11,713 bases of DNA from an uncultured Porphyromonadaceae bacterium. GTDB taxonomy: Bacteria > Bacteroidota > Bacteroidia > Bacteroidales > Muribaculaceae. This document shows positions 1 through 5,980 of this stretch, piece by piece. Both the position numbers and the translations under genes were made by a program. Every line of letters begins with the position of its first letter. The stretch's first letter is position 1. Below the pieces are notes generated by a model. The model did not search any database, was not told where the DNA came from, and was given only the letters and a program-made list of their open reading frames with translations. The DNA is taken from positions 1 to 11,713 of the forward strand of contig USKE01000034.1 of assembly GCA_900555165.1 (NCBI GenBank). Direction: 5' to 3'.

Positions 1-2728
1 GGGTGCCGGCCACAATAAGGCTGCCGCCGCGGTCGCCACCTTCGGGGCCAAGATCAATCACATGGTCGGCAACCTTGATGACATCGAGGTTGTGTTCGAT
101 TATGACCACGGTGTGGCCGCGTGCTATCAGCCGGTTGAACGAGTCGAGCAGCAAGTTGATATCATGGAAATGCAGACCGGTGGTGGGCTCGTCGAAAATA
201 AACAGCGTCGGCTCTGGTTTCTCGCCGCCGAGGAACCAGGCAAGTTTCACGCGCTGGTTCTCGCCACCCGAGAGGGTCGATGACGACTGGCCGAGCTTGA
301 TATACCCGAGCCCGACATCCTTCAGGGGCTGGAGGCGGCGCACTATCTTGCGTGTCTGCGCCGAATCATCCTCGCTGAAGAACTCTATGGCCTGCGCCAC
401 GGTCATGTCGAGCACATCGTATATGCTTTTGCCACGGTACTGCACCTCAAGCACCTCGGGCTTGAACCGTTTGCCGCCGCATGCCTCGCAGGGGATGGTG
501 ATGTCGGCCATGAACTGCATCTCGATAGTGATGGTTCCCTCCCCCCTGCACTCTTCGCAACGGCCCCCTTCGGCGTTGAACGAAAAATACGCTGGGGTGA
601 AACCCATCTGTTTCGACAGCGCCTGAGAGGCGTAGAGCAGACGGATCTCGTCGTAAGCCTTGAGATATGTGGCCGGATTAGAGCGCGATGACTTGCCGAT
701 GGGGTTCTGGTCAACGAACTCCACGGCCGAGATGCGCCGCAGGTCGCCACCCAGACCGCCGAAGGCGCCAGGGGCGTCTGATGCCTCGCCGAGATGGCGC
801 AACAGGGCGCGGTAGAGGATGTCGCGCACAAGTGTGGACTTTCCCGAACCGCTGACGCCGGTGACAACGGTGAGTACTCCAAGCGGGAAACGTACGTCTA
901 TATCCTTGAGGTTATGCTCGCGGGCTCCTTTGACCGCGATATAGCTTGACGAGCGGCGGCGCGTCTGCGGCACGGCCACAGACATCTGTCCGGTAAGATA
1001 TTTTGCGGTATAACTCTCTTTTGCGTCTGCGAGGCGGTCAACCGGACCGTCGTAAACAATCTCGCCCCCGAGACGCCCTGCAAGCGGGCCCACGTCGATA
1101 ATCCAGTCGGCGGCCTCCATGATCTCGCGGTCATGCTCCACAACCACAACGGTGTTGCCGATCTGCTGGAGGCGGCGCAACACACCTATCAGGCGCTCGG
1201 TATCGCGGCTGTGAAGCCCGATCGAAGGCTCGTCGAGGATATACAGCGACCCTATCAGCGCCGAGCCCAGCGATGTGGCCAGGTTGATGCGCTGGCTCTC
1301 GCCGCCCGAGAGGGTCGACGACAGGCGGTCGAGCGTAAGATATTCCAGTCCCACCTCGACAAGAAAGCCCAGGCGCGAGGTTATCTCGGCCAGCAGACGT
1401 TTCGCCACGGCGGCGTCGTGCGGGGTGAGTTCGAGTGTGTCGAACCACCGGCGCAGGTCGCCGACAGGCATTTTCACCAGGTCGGCGATGGTCTTGCCAC
1501 CCACGCGCACATACATCGCCTCGGGGCGCAGACGCGAGCCGTGGCACGCCGGGCACACGGTCTTGCCGCGGAACCGCGCCTTCATCACGCGGTACTGAAT
1601 CTTATGCTGGTTCTGGTCAAGCATACGGAAGAATCCGTCGATTCCCTCGAAACCGCGCGTGCCATGCCACAGGGTATCCTTCTCAGACTGCGTGAGTTCG
1701 CAATACGGCTTGTGTATGGGGAATCCGGTCTGGGCCGCCACGTGGATGAACTGGCGTTTCCACTCGCTCATCTTGTCACCTTTCCAGGGGGCGACGGCGT
1801 CGTTATAGACTGACAGCGCCGGATTGGGTATCACAAGCCGCTCGTCGATGCCGATGGTCTTTCCGAACCCTTCGCACACAGGACATGCACCGTAAGGGTT
1901 GTTGAAGTTGAAGAGCAGGTCTGACGGCTCCATGAACTCGATGCCGTCAGCCTCGAAACGCCGTGAGAATTCATGGCGGTGCACCCCGCCGTCGCCCCAC
2001 CCCGCCAGCACGGCGGCATCGTGCCCCTCGAAAAACGCGGTCTCCACGGAATCGCCCATTCGGGTGATCTCGTCGGCCTCGTGCGATACCACAAGACGGT
2101 CAACCAGCAGTTCATAACCGGGATTCACCTTCGGGAGACTGGGGTCGGCGAGCAGGTCGTCGAACTCAAAGAAAGCGCCGTCGCGGTACAGACGCGAATA
2201 GCCGGCTCCGCGGAGAACCTCGATATGCTGTGCCAGAGTGCGCCCGTCGGGCACGAACAGCGGCGCCACCACGGCCACACGGGTGCCGTCGGGATATGCC
2301 AGGGCGGCCTCTACCACATCGGTCACGGTGTGCCGCTTGACCTCCAGCCCGCTCACGGGCGAGAATGTGTGCCCCACACGGCCGAAAAGCAGACGCATAT
2401 AGTCGTAAATCTCGGTTGAGGTGCCCACGGTACTGCGCGGATTGCGCGTGTTCACCTTCTGCTCGATGGCGATGGCCGGGGGCAGGCCGTGGATGAAGTC
2501 TACCTCGGGTTTCTGCATCTTGCCAAGGAACTGGCGGGCATAGGCCGACAGACTCTCGACATAGCGCCTCTGCCCCTCGGCATAGAGCGTATCGAACGCC
2601 AGCGACGACTTGCCCGAACCCGACAGTCCCGTGACCACGACCAGCTTGTTGCGCGGCACGTCAAGACTCACATTCTTGAGATTGTTGACGCGGGCGCCTT
2701 TTATAATGATATCAGATGATGTCTTCAT
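1..2728 (-). CDS. uvrA: UvrABC system protein A (excinuclease ABC subunit A), C-terminus cut by window edge
   Basis: UvrA is the DNA-damage-recognition ATPase of nucleotide excision repair; it dimerises, loads UvrB at lesions and acts in the cytoplasm. The frame is open from the ATG at 2728 to the window edge (909 codons), ending in V-A-G-T, which in the family lies close to the C-terminus, so probably only some tens of residues are missing. Visible motifs: first Walker A GLSGSGKS (residues 34-41), CPxC and CPAC zinc-module cysteines in the first half, ABC signature LSGGES (473-478) followed by [10 protein letters not shown], second Walker A GVSGSGKS (624-631), second zinc finger C724, C727, C747, C750 (CxxC-x19-CxxC), second signature LSGGEN (819-824) and [10 protein letters not shown]. 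This two-ABC, zinc-finger layout is diagnostic. The gene is transcribed divergently from the YtxH cluster. No frame break was seen where the translation was checked. Confidence 0.98.
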   Translation of the reverse strand, partial: MKTSSDIIIKGARVNNLKNVSLDVPRNKLVVVTGLSGSGKSSLAFDTLYAEGQRRYVESLSAYARQFLGKMQKPEVDFIHGLPPAIAIEQKVNTRNPRSTVGTSTEIYDYMRLLFGRVGHTFSPVSGLEVKRHTVTDVVEAALAYPDGTRVAVVAPLFVPDGRTLAQHIEVLRGAGYSRLYRDGAFFEFDDLLADPSLPKVNPGYELLVDRLVVSHEADEITRMGDSVETAFFEGHDAAVLAGWGDGGVHRHEFSRRFEADGIEFMEPSDLLFNFNNPYGACPVCEGFGKTIGIDERLVIPNPALSVYNDAVAPWKGDKMSEWKRQFIHVAAQTGFPIHKPYCELTQSEKDTLWHGTRGFEGIDGFFRMLDQNQHKIQYRVMKARFRGKTVCPACHGSRLRPEAMYVRVGGKTIADLVKMPVGDLRRWFDTLELTPHDAAVAKRLLAEITSRLGFLVEVGLEYLTLDRLSSTLSGGESQRINLATSLGSALIGSLYILDEPSIGLHSRDTERLIGVLRRLQQIGNTVVVVEHDREIMEAADWIIDVGPLAGRLGGEIVYDGPVDRLADAKESYTAKYLTGQMSVAVPQTRRRSSSYIAVKGAREHNLKDIDVRFPLGVLTVVTGVSGSGKSTLVRDILYRALLRHLGEASDAPGAFGGLGGDLRRISAVEFVDQNPIGKSSRSNPATYLKAYDEIRLLYASQALSKQMGFTPAYFSFNAEGGRCEECRGEGTITIEMQFMADITIPCEACGGKRFKPEVLEVQYRGKSIYDVLDMTVAQAIEFFSEDDSAQTRKIVRRLQPLKDVGLGYIKLGQSSSTLSGGENQRVKLAWFLGGEKPEPTLFIFDEPTTGLHFHDINLLLDSFNRLIARGHTVVIIEHNLDVIKVADHVIDLGPEGGDRGGSLIVAGT

Positions 2729-2744
2729 TTGGAATTAATATATA

Positions 2745-2752
2745 CAAAGTTA
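2745..2752 (-). promoter_or_regulatory. Probable -7 promoter element of uvrA
   Basis: On the minus strand this reads TAACTTTG, an exact match to the Bacteroidetes -7 consensus TAnnTTTG, 16 nt before the uvrA ATG. No convincing -33 TTTG is visible upstream, so the call rests on the -7 match, its position and the identical octamer before the ATPase gene at the other end of the window. Confidence 0.55.
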
Positions 2753-2770
2753 GCCATTTTTTCGCTGACC

Positions 2771-2803
2771 TTGCGTGATATTAAATTAAATTAGCTTAAT
2801 TTG
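2771..2803 (+). promoter_or_regulatory. Tentative promoter for the YtxH/holin cluster
   Basis: TTG at 2771-2773 and TTAATTTG at 2796-2803 (seven of eight matches to TAnnTTTG) are separated by 22 nt in an AT-rich stretch of the divergent intergenic region. The spacing is plausible for Bacteroidetes sigma-ABfr promoters. A start just downstream would give a leader of roughly 110 nt carrying two hairpins. The match is imperfect. Confidence 0.35.
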
Positions 2804-2840
2804 CGGTGCGTTAATAAAGTAGCTGAAACACGAGTTGAAA

Positions 2841-2875
2841 GTTCGGCAACGGGCCGAACATTCCCGCACCGCGGG
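2841..2875 (+). other. Two consecutive hairpins in the leader of the YtxH cluster
   Basis: Stem 1 is GTTCGGC (2841-2847) with GCCGAAC (2853-2859) around a 5-nt loop. Stem 2 is CCCGC (2863-2867) with GCGGG (2871-2875) around ACC. They lie about 50 nt before the first ATG and form a GC-rich structured patch in otherwise AT-rich DNA. They could act as a leader attenuator or mRNA stabiliser; no known riboswitch is recognised. Confidence 0.4.
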
Positions 2876-2923
2876 GCGTTTACAATACAAAATCTCATAA
2901 ACCCACTAAAAGACCAAATTATT

Positions 2924-3121
2924 ATGAAAAATCTGGATATCGTTCTGGCAGTTGTGGGCGGCGCTCTGGTAGGCGCATCGCTCGGCCTGCTTTTCGCCCC
3001 CAAGAAAGGCGAAGATACCCGTTCTGAAATCCTTGACTACCTCAAGTCGAAAGGCATCAACCTCAAACGCAGCAAGCTCGAACAGCTCGTTGACGAAATC
3101 GAAGAGGCAGCCGCGAAATAA
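2924..3121 (+). CDS. Small YtxH-like membrane-anchored protein (first copy)
   Basis: A 65-residue protein. Residues about 4-24 form one glycine/alanine-rich membrane segment running into L-L-F-A-P-K-K-G, followed by a charged helical tail ending E-I-E-E-A-A-A-K. The membrane segment plus FAPxxGxxxR pattern is typical of YtxH-domain proteins, which are small, stress-associated and of unknown biochemical function. The ATG at 2924 was chosen because the membrane segment follows at once; the frame is open back to 2801 but that extension is not hydrophobic and would run through the leader hairpins. It is the first gene of a probable four-gene operon; the next gene, 55 nt on, is a paralogue. Confidence 0.85.
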   Translation: MKNLDIVLAVVGGALVGASLGLLFAPKKGEDTRSEILDYLKSKGINLKRSKLEQLVDEIEEAAAK

Positions 3122-3176
3122 ACGGGTCATGCCGCTTACCATAACCGAATAACCAACTAAAGACAATATTACCACA

Positions 3177-3380
3177 ATGAAAGGTCTGAATTTACTGTAT
3201 GCATTCCTCGGGGGTGCTATCGTAGGTGCCGGTGCCGCACTGCTGCTGGCACCCGAGAAAGGTGAAGACATGCGCGCCGAAATCAAATCGCTGCTGCGCA
3301 AATACGGTCTCTGCAAGTGCACCAAAGAGGAAGAACTCGAGGAAATCGTCGACGAAATCGCCGCCGAAATCAAGAAATGA
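3177..3380 (+). CDS. Small YtxH-like membrane-anchored protein (second copy)
   Basis: A 67-residue paralogue of the preceding gene with the same design: a membrane segment at residues about 3-24 ending L-L-L-A-P-E-K-G-E-D-M-R, then a charged helix with E-E-E-L-E-E-I-V-D-E-I-A near the C-terminus. It has a C-K-C pair at the junction before the acidic helix that the first copy lacks. The tandem paralogues suggest duplication and perhaps hetero-oligomers at the inner membrane; that is inference. It is followed by a 104-nt gap containing a strong hairpin before the holin-like gene. Confidence 0.85.
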   Translation: MKGLNLLYAFLGGAIVGAGAALLLAPEKGEDMRAEIKSLLRKYGLCKCTKEEELEEIVDEIAAEIKK

Positions 3381-3405
3381 GATTTTCTTCCATAAAATAA
3401 TCCGA

Positions 3406-3440
3406 TTGCCGGGGATATGGCCGTGCCACATCCCCGGCAA
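3406..3440 (+). other. Strong intercistronic hairpin inside the envelope gene cluster
   Basis: TTGCCGGGGAT (3406-3416) pairs perfectly with ATCCCCGGCAA (3430-3440); after one A/C mismatch the stem continues as TGGC (3418-3421) with GCCA (3425-3428) around a CGT loop. There is no T-tract after it on either strand, so it is not a clear intrinsic terminator. It may be a processing or stability element that sets different levels for the YtxH and holin-like genes, or a weak terminator. Confidence 0.55.
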
Positions 3441-3484
3441 CCGATAGTTACCCCCGTAATCCTGACATCACATTCCACGTCATC

Positions 3485-3892
3485 ATGAATTCCGACAGCC
3501 CGTTCTCAGCAAGATTCCAGACAATCCGCGACCGTCTGAAGAGCCTCTGCCACCTGTATATCGAGAAAGCCAAACTCACACTGGCCGAACGCATGACCCT
3601 GCTGCTTTCAGCCGGACTGATACTGTTTGCCTGTTCCCTGCTATGCATAATGGGGCTGGCATTCCTGTCGGGTTCGCTTGTGATGCTGTTGGGCCAATGC
3701 GTGTCTGACATCGCTGCATGGGCAATTGTAGGAGGAATCTACATACTGATCGCCGCCCTGATTATATTGTTGCGCAAGCCGCTGGTCATCAACCCGGTGG
3801 CGCGTTTCATCTCGCGTCTAATACTCGGCGACGAGGATGCCACCGAACCCGGCACCGACCGTTCGGCCACCGACAACCGTTTCAAACAGTAA
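3485..3892 (+). CDS. Holin-superfamily (DUF1469/YqjE-like) inner-membrane protein
   Basis: A 135-residue protein. A basic amphipathic N-terminal stretch (residues 1-36, with Y-I-E-K-A-K-L-T-L-A-E-R) precedes two hydrophobic regions, about 38-70 and 77-96, then R-K-P-L and a soluble acidic, threonine-rich tail. The topology and the K-L-T-L-A-E-R-M start of the membrane region fit the putative actinobacterial holin-X / phage-holin-family proteins, a name by homology only; chromosomal copies are not tied to lysis. Neighbouring YtxH-like genes support a membrane or stress role. The ATG at 3485 is the first in frame. Family assignment is from pattern memory. Confidence 0.75.
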   Translation: MNSDSPFSARFQTIRDRLKSLCHLYIEKAKLTLAERMTLLLSAGLILFACSLLCIMGLAFLSGSLVMLLGQCVSDIAAWAIVGGIYILIAALIILLRKPLVINPVARFISRLILGDEDATEPGTDRSATDNRFKQ

Positions 3893-3911
3893 CCCTGAAA
3901 ACAACATTACA

Positions 3912-4187
3912 ATGAAGAACGACAAAACACTACTTGTCCCCAAACGCAAATTCAAGGGTTACACCATAGAGGATATCAAATACCGGCAGCTCGTGAACGA
4001 CCTCAAGATCAAAATCGAGCAAGACAAGCTCATGCTTGAGATCATGCCACCAGAGCCTCCGCTTGGGGTAAGCACATCAACCGTGTCGCAACGCATCGAC
4101 ATGATCATCACCTACGGCCAGATGGCATTCATGGCTTTCAAAATCGTGCGCCGCGTCCGCTCCTTCTTCCAGAAATTCCGCCAGTAA
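3912..4187 (+). CDS. Small basic protein of unknown function, last gene of the YtxH/holin cluster
   Basis: A 91-residue protein that I do not recognise. It starts M-K-N-D-K-T and is followed by a lysine-rich segment (K-R-K-F-K), a helical stretch (Y-R-Q-L-V-N-D-L-K-I-K-I), a proline cluster (P-P-E-P-P) near residue 48, and a C-terminal hydrophobic-then-basic segment ending R-S-F-F-Q-K-F-R-Q. The C-terminus could be a membrane-surface amphipathic helix. The ATG at 3912 lies 19 nt after the holin-like stop, so cotranscription is likely; an in-frame ATG at 3837 would overlap the preceding gene and is less likely. Genes of this kind often follow YtxH and holin-like genes in Bacteroidales, which supports reality rather than function. 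Confidence 0.75.
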   Translation: MKNDKTLLVPKRKFKGYTIEDIKYRQLVNDLKIKIEQDKLMLEIMPPEPPLGVSTSTVSQRIDMIITYGQMAFMAFKIVRRVRSFFQKFRQ

Positions 4188-4257
4188 ACCCGCGTAATCC
4201 CGCAAAAACACGCCATCCAGCACTCCAGAATTGTTTCTGATTGCTATGTGAATCTAA

Positions 4258-4355
4258 TGCACCCTAAAGGGTGTAATATATCTCGTTTTAAAATATTTTA
4301 TACCCTTTATGGTGCAGCGTGAACATAATTCATTATATTTGCACCCTAAAGGGTA
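4258..4355 (+). promoter_or_regulatory. hipBST promoter with three palindromic operators
   Basis: Three copies of TGCACCCTAAAGGGTR lie before hipB: 4258-4273 (plus), 4301-4316 (minus orientation, one mismatch) and 4340-4355 (plus). Each is an inverted repeat with CACCCT/AGGGTG-type half-sites. Their centres are 43 and 39 bp apart, close to four helical turns. TATATTTG at 4334-4341, an exact Bacteroidetes -7 element, overlaps the third operator, and the second lies where a -33 element would be. Occupied operators would therefore cover the promoter. By analogy with HipB autoregulation, the hipB product probably binds here, with looping or cooperative repression possible; that last step is inference. 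Confidence 0.8.
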
Positions 4356-4361
4356 CATTTT

Positions 4362-4565
4362 ATGACTCAATTAGCAAAATACGTTAAGGAGATGCGCAAG
4401 CAGTTCGGACTTACGCAAGTTGACCTGTCACAGAAATCCGGTGTCGGATTGCGCTTTGTACGGGAGCTTGAACAAGGGAAAACGACTCTTCGCCTTGATA
4501 AGGTGAATCAGGTTCTGGCATTGTTCGGTGCAGAAATGACACCCGCAAAAATCACAGAGGCATGA
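4362..4565 (+). CDS. hipB: HipB-family antitoxin/repressor (Y4mF-type helix-turn-helix protein)
   Basis: A 67-residue Xre-type DNA-binding protein. The helix-turn-helix is at about residues 18-38 (L-T-Q-V-D-L-S-Q-K-S-G-V-G-L-R-F-V-R-E-L-E), followed by G-K-T-T-L-R-L-D-K-V-N-Q-V-L-A-L-F-G, the hallmark of HipB/Y4mF antitoxins. It would dimerise on the upstream palindromes and repress the operon, and in HipBST systems it also joins the HipS-HipT complex. The ATG at 4362 lies 6 nt after the last operator. Its TGA overlaps the hipS start by 4 nt (ATGA), so the two are translationally coupled. Sampled GC here is about 50 percent or lower, below the flanking housekeeping genes. Confidence 0.92.
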   Translation: MTQLAKYVKEMRKQFGLTQVDLSQKSGVGLRFVRELEQGKTTLRLDKVNQVLALFGAEMTPAKITEA

Positions 4566-4900
4566 AACAGGCGAAGGTATTTCTTAACAACGTGACCGCC
4601 GGTATTCTGACCGAAAATGATATGGGTTATGAATTTCGTTATGATTCCGACTATCTCAAATCTGATGGTGCCGTTGCGGTAAGTCTGACTTTGCCGCTTA
4701 CAGATAGGACGTACCGCGACAAGGTACTGTTCCCGTTCTTTGACGGACTTATCCCTGAAGGCTGGCTACTCGATATAGCTGAACAGAGCTGGAAAATATC
4801 TGCCCGAGACCGATTTTCTTTGCTGCTTGCCTGTTGCAAAGACTGCATCGGCAACGTCAGCGTCAGACCTGTGGAAAGAAAGGAGGTCGGTAATGAATAA
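4562..4900 (+). CDS. hipS: HipS: stand-alone HipA N-terminal subdomain protein, probable antitoxin
   Basis: A 112-residue protein matching the N-terminal subdomain 1 of HipA (couple_hipA): V-F-L-N-N-V-T-A-G-I-L near the start, S-L-T-L-P-L-T-D-R about residues 41-49, F-P-F-F-D-G-L-I-P-E-G-W-L at about 57-69, and a C-terminal helical part with D-R-F-S-L-L-L-A-C-C-K-D-C-I-G-N-V. In canonical HipA this domain is fused to the kinase. In the E. coli O127 HipBST system the split-off HipS neutralises the kinase HipT, which is the likely role here. The gene overlaps hipB by 4 nt and hipT by 8 nt, fitting fixed stoichiometry. The family call is strong; the antitoxin role is by analogy. Confidence 0.9.
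   Translation: MKQAKVFLNNVTAGILTENDMGYEFRYDSDYLKSDGAVAVSLTLPLTDRTYRDKVLFPFFDGLIPEGWLLDIAEQSWKISARDRFSLLLACCKDCIGNVSVRPVERKEVGNE
4879..4886 (+). promoter_or_regulatory. Strong Shine-Dalgarno sequence for hipT
   Basis: AAAGGAGG lies 6 nt before the ATG at 4893 and inside the 3' end of hipS. It is a near-perfect match to the anti-SD and stands out because most other genes in this window, as is usual in Bacteroidetes, have AT-rich starts without one. It decides the hipT start over the in-frame ATG at 4827. Confidence 0.65.
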
Positions 4901-5840
4901 ATGTCTGTACTGCTATAAGCCGTTGACCAAGGGAGAAATCGATTTCCATAAGGCGTGTGCCCGCAAAATATTTGAAACGACCACTGTGCCGGTATTGCCA
5001 TATACCCGAGCCAACATACGGGATTTGGCACGGGAGATTGTTGCGGCCAGTACAACCGTGACAGGGGTGCAGGCCAAATTGTCGCTTGAAATCTCGCGTG
5101 GCCAGCGGGGAGCGCCCCAACGATTCACCATTGTAGGATTATGGGGCCGCTTTATACTCAAACCGCAGACCGACCGTTTCGCCAACCTTCCGGAAAATGA
5201 AGATTTGACCATGCACATGGCCAAGGCAGCCGGAATAAAGACCGTACCGCATTCACTGATGCGGTTTGCCGATGGCGAACTATGTTACATTACCCGCCGC
5301 ATTGACCGCACCAGGAAAGGAGGCAAGATTGCGATGGAGGATATGTGCCAGATTTCGGAACGACTGACCGAGGATAAATACAAGGGATCATACGAACGTA
5401 TCGCAAAACTGATACGTCAATATTCTTCTGCGCCCCTGCTTGATATCGTCAACTTCTGGGAAGTTGTACTGTTTTCCTGGCTAACAGGTAATGCCGACAT
5501 GCATCTAAAGAACTTTTCACTATTCAGACCGGTCGACAATTATATACTCACCCCGGCATATGACCTGCTGTCAACCGCACTCGCAATGCCCGAGGATGAC
5601 GAGGAGCTGGCACTGACTCTTAACGGCAAGAAGAAACGGATAAAACGAGAGGATTTTGAAAAAGCCATGCGTGACAGCGGTATGGATGAAAAAGCCATCA
5701 GTAACCTATTCAACAGATTCTCCATAGCTATACCCAAATGGCACAAGCTGATACAGGAGTCTTTCCTACCCTCGGATTTACAGGAAACCTATCATGACAA
5801 GATAGACACAATGGCGAGGAGGATTTTAGAGGCTGTCTGA
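4893..5840 (+). CDS. hipT: HipT: HipA-like serine/threonine kinase toxin lacking the N-terminal subdomain
   Basis: A 315-residue HipA-fold kinase. Motifs in order: an N-terminal C4xxC7...H19xxC22 set that could bind zinc; Gly-rich loop T-V-T-G-V-Q-A-K-L (55-63); ATP-site lysine in F-I-L-K90-P; N-E at 102-103; R-R-I-D-R (135-139); catalytic loop G-N-A-D202-M-H-L-K-N207; and P-A-Y-D224-L, the metal-binding aspartate. All core kinase residues are present, so it is predicted active. E. coli HipT phosphorylates tryptophanyl-tRNA synthetase and is restrained by HipS and by autophosphorylation of two loop serines; here the matching positions are threonines (T55, T57). The target in this organism is unknown. 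Start 4893 is chosen over 4827 because of the SD sequence and because the extra 22 residues are only hipS read in another frame. GC falls to about 43-57 percent in sampled lines, against 67 percent in a sampled prmA line. Confidence 0.92.
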   Translation: MNKCLYCYKPLTKGEIDFHKACARKIFETTTVPVLPYTRANIRDLAREIVAASTTVTGVQAKLSLEISRGQRGAPQRFTIVGLWGRFILKPQTDRFANLPENEDLTMHMAKAAGIKTVPHSLMRFADGELCYITRRIDRTRKGGKIAMEDMCQISERLTEDKYKGSYERIAKLIRQYSSAPLLDIVNFWEVVLFSWLTGNADMHLKNFSLFRPVDNYILTPAYDLLSTALAMPEDDEELALTLNGKKKRIKREDFEKAMRDSGMDEKAISNLFNRFSIAIPKWHKLIQESFLPSDLQETYHDKIDTMARRILEAV

Positions 5841-5870
5841 CAGAGATTATTCAACAAACTCCAAATCGCG

Positions 5871-5909
5871 TTCCCGCAATTACGCAATATGGCGGGGATT
5901 AGGTTTTTT
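5871..5909 (+). terminator. Possible intrinsic terminator after hipT
   Basis: TTCCCGC (5871-5877) can pair with GCGGGGA (5892-5898, one G-U pair) around a 14-nt loop, and a run of six T follows at 5904-5909 after a 5-nt spacer. The spacer weakens the case. It lies about 30 nt after the hipT stop and ahead of the prmA promoter. Confidence 0.4.
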
Positions 5910-5944
5910 CGACAGAAACGCCAGTAAATTCGCGGAGAAAAGTG

Positions 5945-5952
5945 TAAATTTG
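5945..5952 (+). promoter_or_regulatory. Probable -7 promoter element of prmA
   Basis: TAAATTTG is an exact match to the Bacteroidetes TAnnTTTG -7 element, 28 nt before the prmA ATG. A clear -33 TTTG is not visible. Confidence 0.55.
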
Positions 5953-5980
5953 TGCTGAAAAAACGTTTCACGCACCGAAC

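Noticed and set aside
1..2728. Several long plus-strand and off-frame open frames across uvrA
   Set aside because: They are shadows of the high-GC uvrA frame; translations are low-complexity, rich in R, H and P, and lack domains, while the minus-strand frame has all UvrA motifs.
3485..3892. The holin-like gene as evidence for a prophage
   Set aside because: No endolysin, structural or integrase genes are present, and chromosomal holin-superfamily proteins next to YtxH-like genes are usual without phage context.
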